From contig CAJNDS010002292.1 in the NCBI GenBank assembly GCA_905221605.1, forward strand, positions 1 to 64,000: a DNA stretch of 64,000 bases. The letters are read 5' to 3'. Positions 11,564 to 22,443 of the stretch are shown here, in pieces. This DNA is from Symbiodinium natans (lineage: Eukaryota; Sar; Dinophyceae; Suessiales; Symbiodiniaceae). Each line of letters starts with the position of its first letter. Position 1 is the stretch's first letter. The position numbers were made by a program, and so were the translations under genes. The notes under the pieces are model-generated. The model had not been told where the DNA came from. It saw only the letters and a list, made by a program, of their open reading frames with translations, and searched no databases.

Positions 11564-11751
11564 GGTACTATCTGGTAGTACTTTCAGATAGTACCACTCT
11601 CGCACATGGCCACGGGTTGTGTACGGTGGTATGTTGTTTCTCCAGTGCGCCGTTGGGTCAGAGCACGTTCCTGCAGACAATGCCGATCGGTTTGCTGTTC
11701 CCGATCAGGAGTGGGAAGTTGTGGGAGCGACGACGTGGTAATTCTACCACG
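11564..11751. repeat. Two perfect short hairpins
   Basis: GGTACTATCTG (11564-11574) and CAGATAGTACC (11585-11595) are exact 11-bp inverted arms around a 10-base loop. CGTGGTA (11734-11740) and TACCACG (11745-11751) are exact 7-bp arms around 4 bases. The surrounding 11.2-12.0 kb has no convincing gene. Confidence 0.85.
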
Positions 11752-12503
11752 CGCATGCCTGGCCGGTACTGGCCGGCTCGGTGAGTTGGTGGCTGAAAAA
11801 GGGGCGAGGAAAAGCGGCCGACAACAAGAAGCTTCACAAAGGCGAAAGAGCTTTTGAACCTATTCACTGTGAACTCTGAACTCTGCGTGGATTTTTGCAT
11901 TTTGGCAGCTTGAGTCACAATGGCCTCCTCTCTGGCTTGCTAGTTCTGCTGAAGACACAGCACTGGCCTGCAGAAACTCACGCGAAGCTGTTTCCTTGGG
12001 CGTCTGTATCTGGGAGGTGTAGCTGAAGAAGTTGGCACCTCATGCACAGAGGCACATAGCCGGTGAAGAGCTCGGACTTAAATCTTCCCTGACCCTGATC
12101 AGGCCCCTGAAGTGCCTAGACTCTGCGACGTGGTGGCGAAAACAGGCGCATCGAGCCTCAGGGCCTGTGCACATGCAAAAAGGCAAGGTCCCCAAAAGCA
12201 ACCAAAGAAAAGTAGAGCGAGCCCACGGCCATCAGCTGTCCCAGATTCAGACCTGTGGCACTGCAGCTGGGCTTGTTGTTGAGGAATCTGAATGAGAAGA
12301 TCAGAGGATGTCAACCTTGATTTGTGCGTGTCCGGCCTGGCGCAACCTGACCCCCCTTCCCAGTGATCACCTGTGCCTCAGTGGGGGGGTGGTGCTCCAA
12401 GATGATTGCAGTCTGCTCCAGATGAAGCTAAGGCAGATAAGGCCCCGTCTCGGACATCGAACTGCCAAAACAATTGAGGGTCTGGTGTGCGGCTGGCGAC
12501 GTC

Positions 12504-15500
12504 TCACGTAAACCAGACTCCCAGCCTGACAAGCTTCTTGAGCTGACACCTCTCAAGGTCACGAAGGCTAGCAACAATCACTGTGGGCTGACCAGCGCAG
12601 TGGCATGGCTTCAGAACAAGCTGTGAAACGATCCTATCCTGCTCGGGTTGGACCGCCCGCAATCGCCGGTTCTGATGGAGAAGCCACTGGCATGACCATT
12701 GAGGCGCCTCCACCGACAGGAGACCCTTGTGCACATCACCGTGCCGGAGGATGGTTGACACAAACCTGCAGTTTCGCCGGTGAATCAGAGCATTCTGCAG
12801 CCGGAAACTATCCTATAGCTTGGATTGTACATGTTGCACATGGCCCCTATCGACTAAACTACCTGAGCTACTGAAAGGCGTGGGGCAGGGCACTTGGAGT
12901 CAGCAAAGCCCGACAGCACCCGACACGGAGCCGGGGCTGGGCCAAGGCTGTGGCCCCAGATGAGGATCCGTGGGGAGCACTTTGGTAATGCCAGACACTT
13001 GGGTCACCTCGAGCTCAGCAATGTGTCGGGGGCGCAACAAAAGCTGCAGTGTCGCTTGCATGATGTACATCAGTTGTACATCCATGGACATCCTGCAACA
13101 GCCAAGTGGCCTGGACATGGGGTCGACAGTCCGTCAATGGGCTCACGGTGATGGCAACATCGCTGTCATCCAAAATCCTGAACCCCAAGATACCCCAATG
13201 TCCCTCTGTCGCAAGCCATGTCGACAAGAAAGTGCAGCAATGAACCACAGTCAGCTCATCCTCAAATTGTAGCACGATTTCTCTGCAGCCGCAAGGTTGC
13301 CTCTCGATGGTACCCCCGCCTGGCGAAGCACATCTTGCCTTGTATCATCATGATAAGCACGGTATGCTGCGACAGCCTCCAGAAGCCCGCAGTTGAGATC
13401 ATGCAGCGAAGCGCTGGCATTCTGCCTGTCGCAAGGAACCGACCGGCAGCGCGAAGCGATCAAACGGCCAAAGGCAGGACAGCCTAAGCTCGAAGGCGAT
13501 GGTGCAAGTGGCGAGTGCCTCGCAGCACATATGTGCAAACATTTGGAGCCCTGCATGCCCTGCAGACGGAGTTGTGACAACCCTGCCCGTGTCAACACCC
13601 AAACGCAATGTTTCTGCAGCCCGACTTCCCGAAGCCTAGCGATCTTTCACAAGCCGGGGGCACTGTATAAACTAAACTAAATACATTTCCCGCTGGTGGC
13701 AAACATTCCCGTTTCCTCTCTTGCAAGCCTAAAACTCCCGCTCAAAGTCGAAAAGCAACTGCTGGCTGCCACATGCTCTCATGCGTTCCCTGCCTCATCT
13801 CCCTTCAAAATGACCAGGACCGCACAGTTCGCGATGCAAAGCTCCGACAACCTGAGTTGGGTCAGCTAAAGCACACAGAACAAGCAGTCCACAGCCACCC
13901 AACAGCCCCAGTGCAACTTCACTGCCCTCATAGAGATAGACAGCAGCATAGCCTTTTGCTCTTCAAATTGGCAGCATCTGTGGTTTTCTTGCCTAATTGA
14001 ATCTATTAAAGAGCGATCGGCATCACAACAGCTGCAGCAACAAGGCTTCCGCGAAGGTCTTCTTGGAAAGGTAAAAGAGGGTGCATCAATCCGTTGGACA
14101 GACACCGCATAGGTCGCATTATGCCCATGTTCTGCTGCGAGGTTGTACTGGCTGTGCACGCTGGCAAGTTTCGCCAGCGCTCAGCATTCGTTTTCCCATG
14201 CAACGAAAGCAGAGTTGTCTCCAGGAACCACGGGGAAAAAAACTCATGCAGGAAACATGCTGTTCTCGAGGTGGTATACTGAGGAAGTTTTGGAGCACTT
14301 GATCAATGCCCGGTAGGCCGTCCTTATGTACATTGCGGCACGAATCCACAATCAGCGTCAGCTCATTCTCTGTCGGGCGAGATTGTGGATGCAAGCGCTA
14401 GGAAAGCTAGACTACAACTGGAGTGCCCAGGCAGGGACTCTGTTCAACTCCAGATGAATTCAAGACACATTGAAGTTCGCAAGAATTTCCGAAAATCGTC
14501 TGATGCTGCAACGACTCCTTCTTAGAACCCTCTGATTCTGCGATTCTTCTGCGCCAAGTCCAACGGAATCACCGACGCAAGGCTCTCACTGGAACACCTC
14601 AGAAAGCCGGTCATTTATGTCCGGTCTAGTGATATCGCTTCTCCAAGGCAGAGGCTCCGGTTGTCAGTTTGACAGGCGATGTTGGGGATGTTGGGGATGT
14701 TGGCGATGTTGGTGATACTCCTTTCATGACCAGGCGCCTTTTTGGGGGGCCTTCAAATTTGCCCCTTGCAACTGCGAGCATCTGCGCGCCACTGTCACGC
14801 GCCCAGCCTGCCGGTATGGGGCAGTGCAGCAGATCGCCAAAGTGGATTTTCTCGAGAAGCGAACGCAGATAAGAAGGCCACCTGAGTACCGCGCTGGCAT
14901 TTTTAAGCGACTTGCTAAGCACGCGATGCTTTCCGGAACAGAATCGAGGTCGCCGACTTCTCGACTTCCCCGCGGCGTTTGTCTTTCAAGATAAGACGCA
15001 GAGTAGCAGTGGCCTGACAGAATCCGCCAGACGGCAAGTGTAGCACATGAGACCTCAAGACACTGGACAGCCTCGGTGACTTTCTCGATTCCGCCACTGC
15101 TTCGGAGCGCGTGGAACCATTGCTTCACCTGTGCACAGCGACTCAGAAGAGAATCTACATGTATGGTTGCATGTTCCTATCCGGGATCCGACTGATCTGC
15201 CTTGCCATTGAAGTCTTCGGGACGTAACACGTCAACGTCCCTCACGAGCTGTCTCACCTGGAGCTTTGCTTACTCTTTGCTTTGTGCAAATCTTCACGTG
15301 CTCTCGGCAGGACTCCGGTCTAGGACCACCCAGAGCTTCCTCGCATGGTAGCCTATATAAGTGAGCAATTACTGGTCTTGGGCACCAGGAAGCAGTCTTC
15401 ATACGCGGCTGCAAAGCAATTGCGACTGACTGCGTGCCTCTGCTTCTACCTGCTGCTTCGCATCCTTCGGGGAAGGCGGCGCTTCAGGCTTCGGCACAGG

Positions 15501-15610
15501 CGGCGGAGGTGGTGGTGGCGGTATATGTTCCTGCGAGGGCCCACGAACATCGGTAAAGCGGCAAGGGGACAGAAACGGAAGTAGACAGCTGTGTGGAGCC
15601 TTGGGCAGAG
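12504..15610 (-). CDS. Exon-like segments of unknown minus-strand gene(s)
   Basis: Natural-looking minus-strand pieces are: 12740-12520 (LRAVQPEQDRIVSQLVLKPC); 13275-13020 (GHWGILGFRILDDSDVAITV); 13420-13260 (NCGLLEAVAAYRAYHDDTRQ); 14150-13880 (AVSVQRIDAPSFTFPRRPSR); 14380-14260 (TENELTLIVDSCRNVHKDGL); 15128-14930 (WFHALRSSGGIEKVTEAVQC); 14915-14720 (VLRWPSYLRSLLEKIHFGDL); and a Pro-rich piece at 15585-15420 (EHIPPPPPPPVPKPEAPPSP). None matches a family I can name. Segment ends are approximate and more than one gene may be present. Confidence 0.4.
14678..14715. repeat. GATGTTGGG tandem repeat
   Basis: Four to five 9-bp units, the later ones diverged. On the minus strand they would encode a short SPTSPT run. 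Confidence 0.85.
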
Positions 15611-15845
15611 GCTTGGCAACCTCTGCAGGCTCTGCAACGATTGCATCTTCTTTGCTCGACCACCCATTGCTTCCCTCGGATTGCGTGCACGCTGCTCACC
15701 AGCACATACACACATACGCACATGCTGGTATATAATGTAACGTAAGGTCAGGGAATGCATTTTGATGTCGTGTGAGATGTAGTGAAATGGATGCCTGCAT
15801 GCATGCATGTCGGCATGTAGTTTGTCTCTCGATCTATACGTCTCT

Positions 15846-15906
15846 TTATATATACACACACATATAAATCTATACATATATATACATATACATATATATA
15901 TATATG
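15846..15906. repeat. TA/CATA microsatellite
   Basis: Alternating TATACA/CATATA run next to a (CA)n stretch. No gene is seen from about 15650 to 15940. Confidence 0.85.
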
Positions 15907-15940
15907 GTTTCCACTCAAGAAATTCGTGAGATCATACAGC

Positions 15941-16600
15941 TCATGTACAGAACCTCTTATACCTCATCATGGATTTACCTGCAGGGCTGCCTGACATACT
16001 AAGGCTTGGGCGTTCATGGCAAGACGGTGGTTTGCTGCCAGGTTCTCCTGCTTGAGAACTGGGTTTTCGGAAGATGTCAATGAGAAGGTGGCTTTGGGAA
16101 CTGGGAAGAAGACTCGAGCCGAGTTTGGCCGTGAGTCTTGAAGGAACGGGGTTCTTGAGACACCGCGTTCGAAGGTTGAGCACTCGTACTGTGAACAACG
16201 GCAGTGTCAGAGAGGTTTGAGGGGACCATGCAAGAAGCTCCTCGAAAGACCACCCGGCGGCAAGCGTCTCACCTCCAAAAGTCTCCTCATTCCTGTGAGG
16301 CAGTTGTGGAGAGGCTAGTCAGGTTGGAAGGTTTATCAGGGGAGCCGTCCTGGAATCCGCACCGTTTTCTTTGTCCTCCCGCGATTCCATCTGCCACAGC
16401 CGGTACTCGTCCTCCGAGAACACGATGGGATCCGAAGTTCCTGCTTTTTGACATACTCCGCACGCGATACACTGCAAAAAACTGAACATATTTGTAAATG
16501 AAGAAATTCGCGCGGGGGGAGGGTCCTCTTTTGAGGCCCGATAATATGGTGGGCGCTCTGAACTCCAAATAAAAATTCAGTTCCGGTCCTAACCCCTCCA
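15941..16600 (-). CDS. Weak exon-like segments
   Basis: Two minus-strand frames (16198-15945, HLLIDIFRKPSSQAGEPGSK; 16480-16300, MSKSRNFGSHRVLGGRVPAV) look moderately protein-like. I do not recognise them and their boundaries are uncertain. Confidence 0.25.
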
Positions 16601-17769
16601 CAGCAGTTCCCAAAGAGAGGCGGCCTTCGGTTCTTCTATTAGTCCACCCAGTTGCGAGAACGAGAGCTAAACCGTCTTGGAGTCCCCCCCTTTCTGAAAG
16701 AAGGGGGCCTCTTTTGCTGACAACTGCAACCTTTCATACGCATCCTCATCATCCTGAGGAGCAAAAGGGCAGAGAAGGGCAGAGCTACTTCGGGGATGGC
16801 CCAGCTTTTCAGGGCTCTCGAAGAAAGCAGCTCCCGAGAATCCCTTCGCATGAAGTAACTCTGTTAGTGCTCAGTACCTCAGGGCCATTTACATTTCGAC
16901 GGTTGTGTTCCTTTTCCCTGACATGAAATAAACGGTCTAGACTAGAAATGCTTTCCCCTTCTAAGATCCGAGTAGCAAGTCAATAACAAGTGGTAGGTGA
17001 AAGTGGCATGCTTCATCAGCTCAATGCGGCTGTGCTAGTGGACAGATCGTTTCTTTGCATAGTGTTGCAGCAGATCATGGCCTTCTGCCCGTGTGCCACC
17101 CGAGATGTGGAGCATCGACAGGAGCTGCTGCCGCATCTCGGCTTTGCCGTGGCACGCGTGCACCTGGCATCGGCAGACCGGTGCCTCTGTTCTTCTGGCT
17201 TTGATTTGCAGTTTAACGGTGCACTAACCCAAGCCTGTGCCCTTCCGCCCAAAGCTATCCCAAGTTCGTGTTGCCTTCGCATGCGAGGCCGGAAAGAGGG
17301 CTACCTCCACGGACGGACCTTGACACGAGATCCAAGCGGACCGAAGCAAAAAACGGCTCGTTATGCTGGACTCAGGCTGCGGCGCGAACGAACGCGATGT
17401 TGCGAATGTAGTGCCCACCCTTTGGAAGTCTTCTCCTTGACACAAGGGGCCATCTTCGTGACCGGTCCGGTTGTGCTCGCTTTGGGTCCGGACCCAGACT
17501 TGAAGATGTTCCGCTGTGGCTCCTGCGGGCACGCAACAGAACAGCCGAAAGGGAAGCAGGCTTCTCCTTCCACGAATGGCGTTCCCTTGCTTCTACTCCG
17601 AAGTGGGGTAAGGACTGGAGGGACCTTGTAAAGGGAATGTGTTGGGAAGAGATTGGAAGAGGGAAGGGGCCGCCATTCATGCCACCAAGCGTGGTGGCAA
17701 CGAAGCATAGCGAAGCATGGCGACACGCGAGTCCTTTAGCGGCCAGCAGATCCATGTTCTCAATGTGAT

Positions 17770-17945
17770 TGTGGTCCAGGCGAAGCCACAGAGATGACTT
17801 CCCGCAAGGATGCCAATATGGAAGCCTGCAGCTGGAACGTCTTCAAAGTTTGAACTCGTGAAAGCTGTTTTCGTGAAAATATCACAGCACAGCATTTTCT
17901 GCACCGCCTTCGCCTGTCTTTGAGCTTCTCCAGAAATGTCCACAC
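17770..17945 (-). CDS. Exon of an unknown gene
   Basis: After a clear acceptor (GATTCTTAG just before 17945) the minus strand reads VDISGEAQRQAKAVQKMLCC and then NFEDVPAAGFHIGILAGSHL. Composition is convincingly coding. The donor is not fixed. The plus-strand 213-codon frame at 16990-17631 next to it looks less natural and is not annotated. Confidence 0.5.
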
Positions 17946-18389
17946 CTAAGAATCAACGGTCACGCTCTTGACAAAAAAACACAAGGTTCCGGAGGCCACG
18001 ACGACCTCGCTGGACAGTCTTCCGCCCATCTCAGACCTTCGCAACATATTGAAAACGGCAAACAGATTGAACAAAAAAATTGAGTTCAAGCACGCAGTCC
18101 CGCAATTTGGGCTGCCACAAGTTCAGCTCCACAGCCTGGCCCTCGCAGACCCAATCCATTAACGCCTCTGCATCTGAAGATCAAGTAGGTTCGCTGAGTT
18201 GGGTAAAGTCAGTAAAAGTCAAAGGCCTTCAGGGAAGCATCACCACCGGAGGTCTCGGCCAGCTTTAGTGTCCGACAGTGTGGCCACCTCCTCGAAGATC
18301 ATTCACAAATGGATCCCATGGACATCTTATGGCCATCGTGGTCTCTGCTTATTCAGGGCGATTCAAGACAAGCACCTCAGGAAGGGGGC

Positions 18390-18736
18390 CAAGTGGTTCG
18401 AGATGCCGAAGTCGGTGATGCCAGCATTGCAGGAGAGGTCAAGCTGATAGCCCTTGGCAGCTTCAGAGATTTATGCACAGCCGTAAGCCAAAGCACGCAA
18501 AGCACAAAAGAAGCCCGAGGGCCAGTCCATCCATCCCTCGCCAGCGGAGAACCGCTCTGCCATGTGACGGAGAAGAGATGGTAAATCTGACCAGAGAGCG
18601 TCCACATCTCATCCAGTAGCTGTGCCAAAGCAGAGAGAGGGAAAAGGTTTGCGGCAGCCGTGACACAGGCCCTTGCCAGGCGTAAACTACACGCAGACAC
18701 AACAACGATAGCGTGCAGGAACGTCGTTCTGAGCAA
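18390..18736 (-). CDS. Possible exon with hydrophobic start
   Basis: The minus-strand frame has a hydrophobic stretch (FLHAIVVVSACSLRLARAC) followed by NLFPLSALAQLLDEMWTLSG. It lacks an ATG at its left limit, so it is an exon or a trans-spliced start whose ATG I cannot place. Function unknown. Confidence 0.35.
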
Positions 18737-18986
18737 CAGATTCTAGCAAGTCTGTTTTTTATGAGAGTATATTGGGCATTGAAGCTGCCTACGCACAAGA
18801 AACTGAAACCGTTCGGGGCCCACAGCAAAAGCAGCAAACATGCAGAAGCAGAGCGGGCGATCGAATTGAAACAGCACCATCCCACCTCGGACTGCAACTA
18901 CTGCTTGCAACATTAACAATGGTGATACTGATCAAGATAACGACACGATAGCGATGATAGTCTGGCAGTGATGCAGTGATGGCAAC

Positions 18987-18987
18987 A

Positions 18988-19032
<45 letters not shown>

Positions 19033-19072
19033 GTGATGGTGATGGTGATGGTGGTGGTGGTGATGATGATGA
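18987..19072. repeat. (GAT)n / (GGT)n microsatellite
   Basis: About 28 trinucleotide units, ATG-type then GGTGAT and GGT units. It lies in a gene-poor stretch (18.74-19.40 kb). Confidence 0.95.
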
Positions 19073-19405
19073 GACGCGTGCCTTTAAGGTACTGCAGCGC
19101 TACAGATGTTTGACTTGCTGGAAATCAGGACTTGCCAGGGTTTTGCGGCCCACCCAGCGCCCCGGCTCAGGAGGCATAAAAAAACGAACCGACCCAGAGG
19201 GCAAGGAAAGGAACAGTTCCAACTTCAAAGTCGAAAAAATAGAAAACTGGGGCAGACTGTGCAGCTGCTGACGAACACCAGCGGTGAGAGAGCTTGATGT
19301 TTTGTCTGGCAGGGACAGCGGGTTTTACTTGTCTGTTTGGCGCCATCTCCTCTGCTCTCCGGCAGGGGCCCGTAATTACTCAGACCAGCGTACGCGATTT
19401 CACAC

Positions 19406-20530
19406 TCAGTCCACATCAGCAAACACTTTGACTTTGCCTGCATCGGAGACGCTACGTCCGTACAGCTGGACATCCATGATTGCACAATCAGGATAGTCCA
19501 CATAGATAAAGTTGCCCCACCTGAGCTGCACTGCAGTCTTCATGGAGCCGGCTGAAGCTACTGCATACACGTAGCACACGTAGTCTAAAATATAAACTTG
19601 TGCCGAAGAACCTCCGCCATTCCTTCCACGATGCCATGGCTTTGGATAGTCAAATGTCAAGTCAAGTTACGCAGTATGTACACACAGCCACACAGCTGCA
19701 GACACAACAGTCAAGTCGCATGCACAAAACTGCTTGCACATGCTTCGGCCTCGGAATCATGCAGATAACTCTCTGTTACTTGTCAAGTGCTTGGCCTTGT
19801 CGGCTCGAGAACGAGGCTCCACACCTCGGACACGTTTGACATATTATGGATCTCCAGCTATCCAAGAACTGAACCGCAGCAAAGACTGATGCTCAGAGGA
19901 GCACGGGCGGATAGACAGGTTTGCTGTGGCTTCCTGAAGCCCTGTCTTGAGCTACTGTCAGGTCTGGGAGGTCCTGGCTCCAGCAAAGAAGGTGGCAGCC
20001 AGGTCAACCTGATGCAAGCCAAGGCGACATTCTACGAAGCGCAGAGCCCTCCCGGCCTCAATCAGCTTTGAGGCATTGGGATGCTTGGCTTCTGCCAAAG
20101 GCATGACCTGCGGCAGATGACAAGACACGCGAAACCAACATGCAACATATGCCGGACAGAGAAAGTAAGAGAGGCTGCAGAAAGGAGGGAGATGGGAGGA
20201 GAAGGAAAGACGGAGAGAGAGCATCCGAGTCCGGGCCTTCATTGCAACCTGACTCAAGGCCCCACTGTGCACTTCCACCTGGCACATGACACTTTGAAAA
20301 CTTTGAGAAATCTTTTTGCACTGAGATCCACTCGTGAAGACTTCCTGCGTTACCAAGCTCAACAGAAAAATGACCATTGGGGCAGTTTGAACGTCCCGAC
20401 CTCTCACACTTGCACAACGATTTCTGCGACCGCTCCAGGAGACATCAGGAGACTGTGTTGACCAGCAAGACTGCCTGCAGCTATGGCACCGGGACCTGCT
20501 CTGATCGCTTCTTAGAAGCATCAGCGGTAG
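19406..20530 (-). CDS. 3' exon-like segments downstream of the type II membrane protein
   Basis: Three natural minus-strand pieces follow the exons at 20.7-22.3 kb. They are about 20430-20270 (CKKISQSFQSVMCQVEV or, in another frame, WISVQKDFSKFSKCHVPGGS), about 20120-19960 (NASKLIEAGRALRFVECRLG), and 19590-19406. The last reads MKTAVQLRWGNFIYVDYPDC and ends VKVFADVD followed by TGA at 19408-19406. It looks like a true C-terminal exon. Whether these belong to the gene at 20685-22252 is inferred from order and orientation only. Confidence 0.45.
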
Positions 20531-20687
20531 CACAACTGCGCTCGTGCGGTGACAGGCCCAACTCGGCGCGGCTGCATCAGCCTGGCTCTAAAAAGATGAC
20601 TGCCCCTTGTCTGCCCTTGTCTTCAAGACGAGGCTTCACATTGTGAGACGGTTTTCGGCAAATTTCGGCCACCTAGGCCAAGCTTCA

Positions 20688-22252
20688 ACAAACTGGCGCT
20701 GGAAGATCATCCGGCAGCAAAGGATAGCGTTTCTTGAACAGAGACTGAACTCGTGCTAGCCGTCGATCGCACCAGGCGCTGCTTTCTCGAAAGTTCCAGA
20801 ACGATGTTCCAGTGCCCTTGTCGGTCGTAGGGTCATACTCTCTATTGCCCTTAGATTGCCACTTCCCAAAGTCCTCCAGGCCCTCGATCTCGTCGAGAAA
20901 GAGCTCGCCAGCAAAATCGGCGCTGTAAGTGCAACGTGGCGACTGGCTCAGGTCTTCGCACATTCCTCCACTGTAGGCTGCCATGCACTCACCATCCTGT
21001 CAAAGTCACTGAAGCTACAATGTTCATACTGGAATTCATATTGGAATCACAAGTTCTTTCGGGGAAGACCCCAAACAGAATGCAATCGGATCGGCTCAAA
21101 TTGGGTGTTCCGTTCCAAGGAACACTGGAGGGAGTCCAGTTTTGGAACCTGTGGCCGCGGCCCACCCATTCAACCCTGGCCAAACTTATTCGGAGGAGAG
21201 GACCCCAAGCCGAGAATCACACCAAACAACAAACCAAAACCAACAAAAAAGGACAACCTGATACGCCCCGCCTTTTCCCCGACGCGAAGTGCGGGGCATG
21301 GACCAGGCAAGGAGTACCATACTCCGAATGGGTTGTTGGGAGACGTGTAAGAATACTTCAGATCTTTGCCGCGTGCCAGGCGCTGGCAGCCCACAGCAAA
21401 GCCGTAGTGGTCCCACAGTCGGTTGCAGCCTGGAACGCTACACCTTCCTAAATCAAAGGCCACGAAGGGCATGAACTTCAGGTCCTGCTCCTCCACTTCC
21501 TGCGATGGCCGTACCGTCACCAGCCAGCGGAGGATTCGCGTGATTCCATTCATTCTCACACCAGGCGTAGCGTTTGTCTTGACGATCTCATGGTGCAAGT
21601 AGTACATCAAACCGGCCAAGTCAGCCATGTCAACATTGCTCATCGGATAATTATGGTCACTCTGTGCTCTGTACATGTAGAAAAAGGTTTGCCCTGCATC
21701 TGCCAGGCATGTCTCCTCGTCAGGGTCCCATTTTGAACCTGCGGGGCAAGTGCATTTGCCCAGAACCTTCAGACGCGGCGATTTGCAGTCTTTAAGATGT
21801 GGATCTTTTGCAACGAGATGCTTCAACTTACTGTACGCTTTCATCACTGATCCGTATCCAAACTTGACATTCTCTCTTGCCTCCCGCTCTGCTTTCAGAG
21901 CATCTTCAGCACTCATTCTTGGGATTCGAGCATGTTTGGCATGCTCCTTGGCTGACGGCTCCGACGGCTCCTTGTGCTCCTCGTGGCTTCTGTGGCTCCT
22001 CAAAGGGACGGCGAGCGGCTCATCCGAGGCCACAGTGTATGGTTGGTATGGATCCGGCTCCAAAGGACGCGGGGTCGTGTGCAAACCAACTTGAACAGCC
22101 TCTGAGGCAGTGACCACCTCGCCATGCCCACGAGTCAACCGCCGATACGTCTGTAGAACGGCAGCCAACACCAGAACCAAAAGCACAAAGACCACGGCCG
22201 ATAGAACTCGTTGGGAGCAGCTCTCGCGGGTTGACGACTTGCTCTCTGCCAT
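20688..22252 (-). CDS. Type II membrane protein with Cys-rich extracellular part, two exons
   Basis: ATG at 22252 gives a short N-terminus, then one transmembrane segment at residues about 15-33 (VLSAVVFVLLVLVLAAVLQ), then a long soluble part. Exon 1 runs 22252-21284 and exon 2 20996-20688. They join in frame as GPCPALR|DGECMAAYSGG, with donor GT at 21283-21282 and acceptor CAG. The soluble part holds CKSPRLKVLGKCTCPAG and CSVPGCNRLWDHYGFAVGC in exon 1, and MCEDLSQSPRCTYSADF and DPTTDKGTGTSFWNF in exon 2. TGA follows at 20687-20685, but exon 2 may instead splice onward. An upstream in-frame ATG at 22351 exists; I chose 22252 because the membrane segment then sits near the start. Family unnamed. 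Confidence 0.7.
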
Positions 22253-22443
22253 GCCAGCTGCACACAGCAACCTCGCTGAAAGATGTGTGCCTGTTTCGGA
22301 ATTGCACCTGCAGGCTGTGATGCCTAAAAAGTTGCTTACAAGATGCTTCATCACAAAACAACTCTTTGGCCAGCATGTCGCAGGCTGTCAAGGTTACACT
22401 GGACGCTCCAAGGCCAAGAGAAGCAGCGCAAGGACATACAAAA

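Noticed and set aside
16990-17631. 213-codon plus-strand open frame
   Set aside because: It has no domain and begins with GTG. Its neighbours on the minus strand have clearer exons with splice sites. Kept out for lack of support.
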